A stretch of DNA of 64,000 nt from Rhizobium sp. Leaf371 (GTDB lineage: Bacteria; Pseudomonadota; Alphaproteobacteria; Rhizobiales; Rhizobiaceae): contig NZ_LMQB01000001.1 of the NCBI RefSeq assembly GCF_001424045.1, forward strand, positions 346,083 to 410,082, given 5' to 3'. The translations under genes were made by a program, and so were the position numbers. The notes under the pieces were generated by a model, which saw nothing but the letters and a program-made list of their open reading frames with translations, was not told where the DNA came from and ran no database searches. This document shows, in pieces, positions 63,874 through 64,000 of the stretch (the first letter of the stretch is position 1; every line of letters starts with the position of its first letter).

Positions 63874-64000
63874 TCATGCCTCCCTGATGCTGATGGCGGA
63901 AATCTGCCGGCCGTAATCCGGCTCGCTGCGATGGGTCGTCCGGCGGTAGGAAAAGAAGCGTGCTTCGTCCTCATAGGTGCAGAGGTCGAGCGTTTCGGCC
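63874..64000 (-). CDS. pgeF: Peptidoglycan editing factor / YfiH family protein (3' end)
   Basis: Only the last 42 codons are in the window. The ending includes EARFFSYRRTTHRSEPDYGRQ-type residues (FFSYRRTTHRSEPDYGRQIS), the conserved C-terminus of PgeF/YfiH purine nucleoside-like hydrolases that edit peptidoglycan precursors. The stop is one base before the M24 start, so the genes form an operon. Confidence 0.8.
   Translation of the reverse strand, partial: AETLDLCTYEDEARFFSYRRTTHRSEPDYGRQISAISIREA

Overview
The window looks like a chromosomal segment of a high-GC alphaproteobacterium of the Rhizobiaceae (Sinorhizobium/Rhizobium/Shinella type). The markers are a NolR-type ArsR regulator, a choXWV choline transporter whose ChoX carries the aromatic box known from S. 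meliloti, a fused trpE(G) gene behind a 14-codon trpL leader, a ClpS2-type adaptor, a long-tailed Pth, and many conserved rhizobial DUF proteins. There are no rRNA or tRNA genes, no insertion sequence, no prophage and no CRISPR array. All names come from reading motifs in the translated sequence; no database search was run.

Layout. 0-8 kb: start of a sugar (KDG-type) kinase diverging from a GH13 alpha-glucosidase, a RelE-type toxin-antitoxin pair, adenine deaminase, two overlapping esterase genes and a class III omega-aminotransferase. 7.6-12.2 kb: nolR with a match to the NolR box and a terminator, a HugZ-like protein, and choXWV. 12.5-23 kb: thymidine kinase, a cytochrome c, a DUF2333 protein, an extensin-like peptidase, the trpL attenuator and trpE(G), a CDF transporter overlapping queF, DUF2076, HupE and an extra ClpP. 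22.7-30.9 kb: a Phd/PIN toxin-antitoxin pair with a palindromic operator candidate, a candidate leucine leader peptide and leuA, a sigma/anti-sigma pair, a metallophosphoesterase, a glutathionyl-hydroquinone reductase, a GNAT enzyme and a hydrolase. 30.9-42 kb: a MoxR-DUF58-DUF4159-VWA operon on the minus strand diverging from DUF1285-NUDIX-cca, then DUF1059, DUF4168 and apt.

42-64 kb holds a translation and nucleotide housekeeping set on the minus strand (prs, rplY, pth, ychF) interspersed with accessory genes: clpS2, a periplasmic binding protein with a membrane GGDEF-EAL protein (between rplY and pth), an MHYT-GGDEF-EAL protein, benE, a GAF-HTH regulator with aldehyde dehydrogenase, a predicted 29-residue membrane peptide, DUF779, and a candidate lipid-linked sugar module (GT-C-like membrane protein, GT2, methyltransferase, SMR-type flippase). 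After prs come a lipoprotein, an M24 peptidase and the 3' end of pgeF.

The points most worth a second look are the two leader peptides (trpL and a 41-residue leucine-rich candidate before leuA) that share a promoter layout placing the start site at their ATG, the NolR box before nolR, the lipid-linked sugar module, the 29-residue peptide by the aldehyde dehydrogenase, and the binding protein/c-di-GMP pair that separates rplY from pth.
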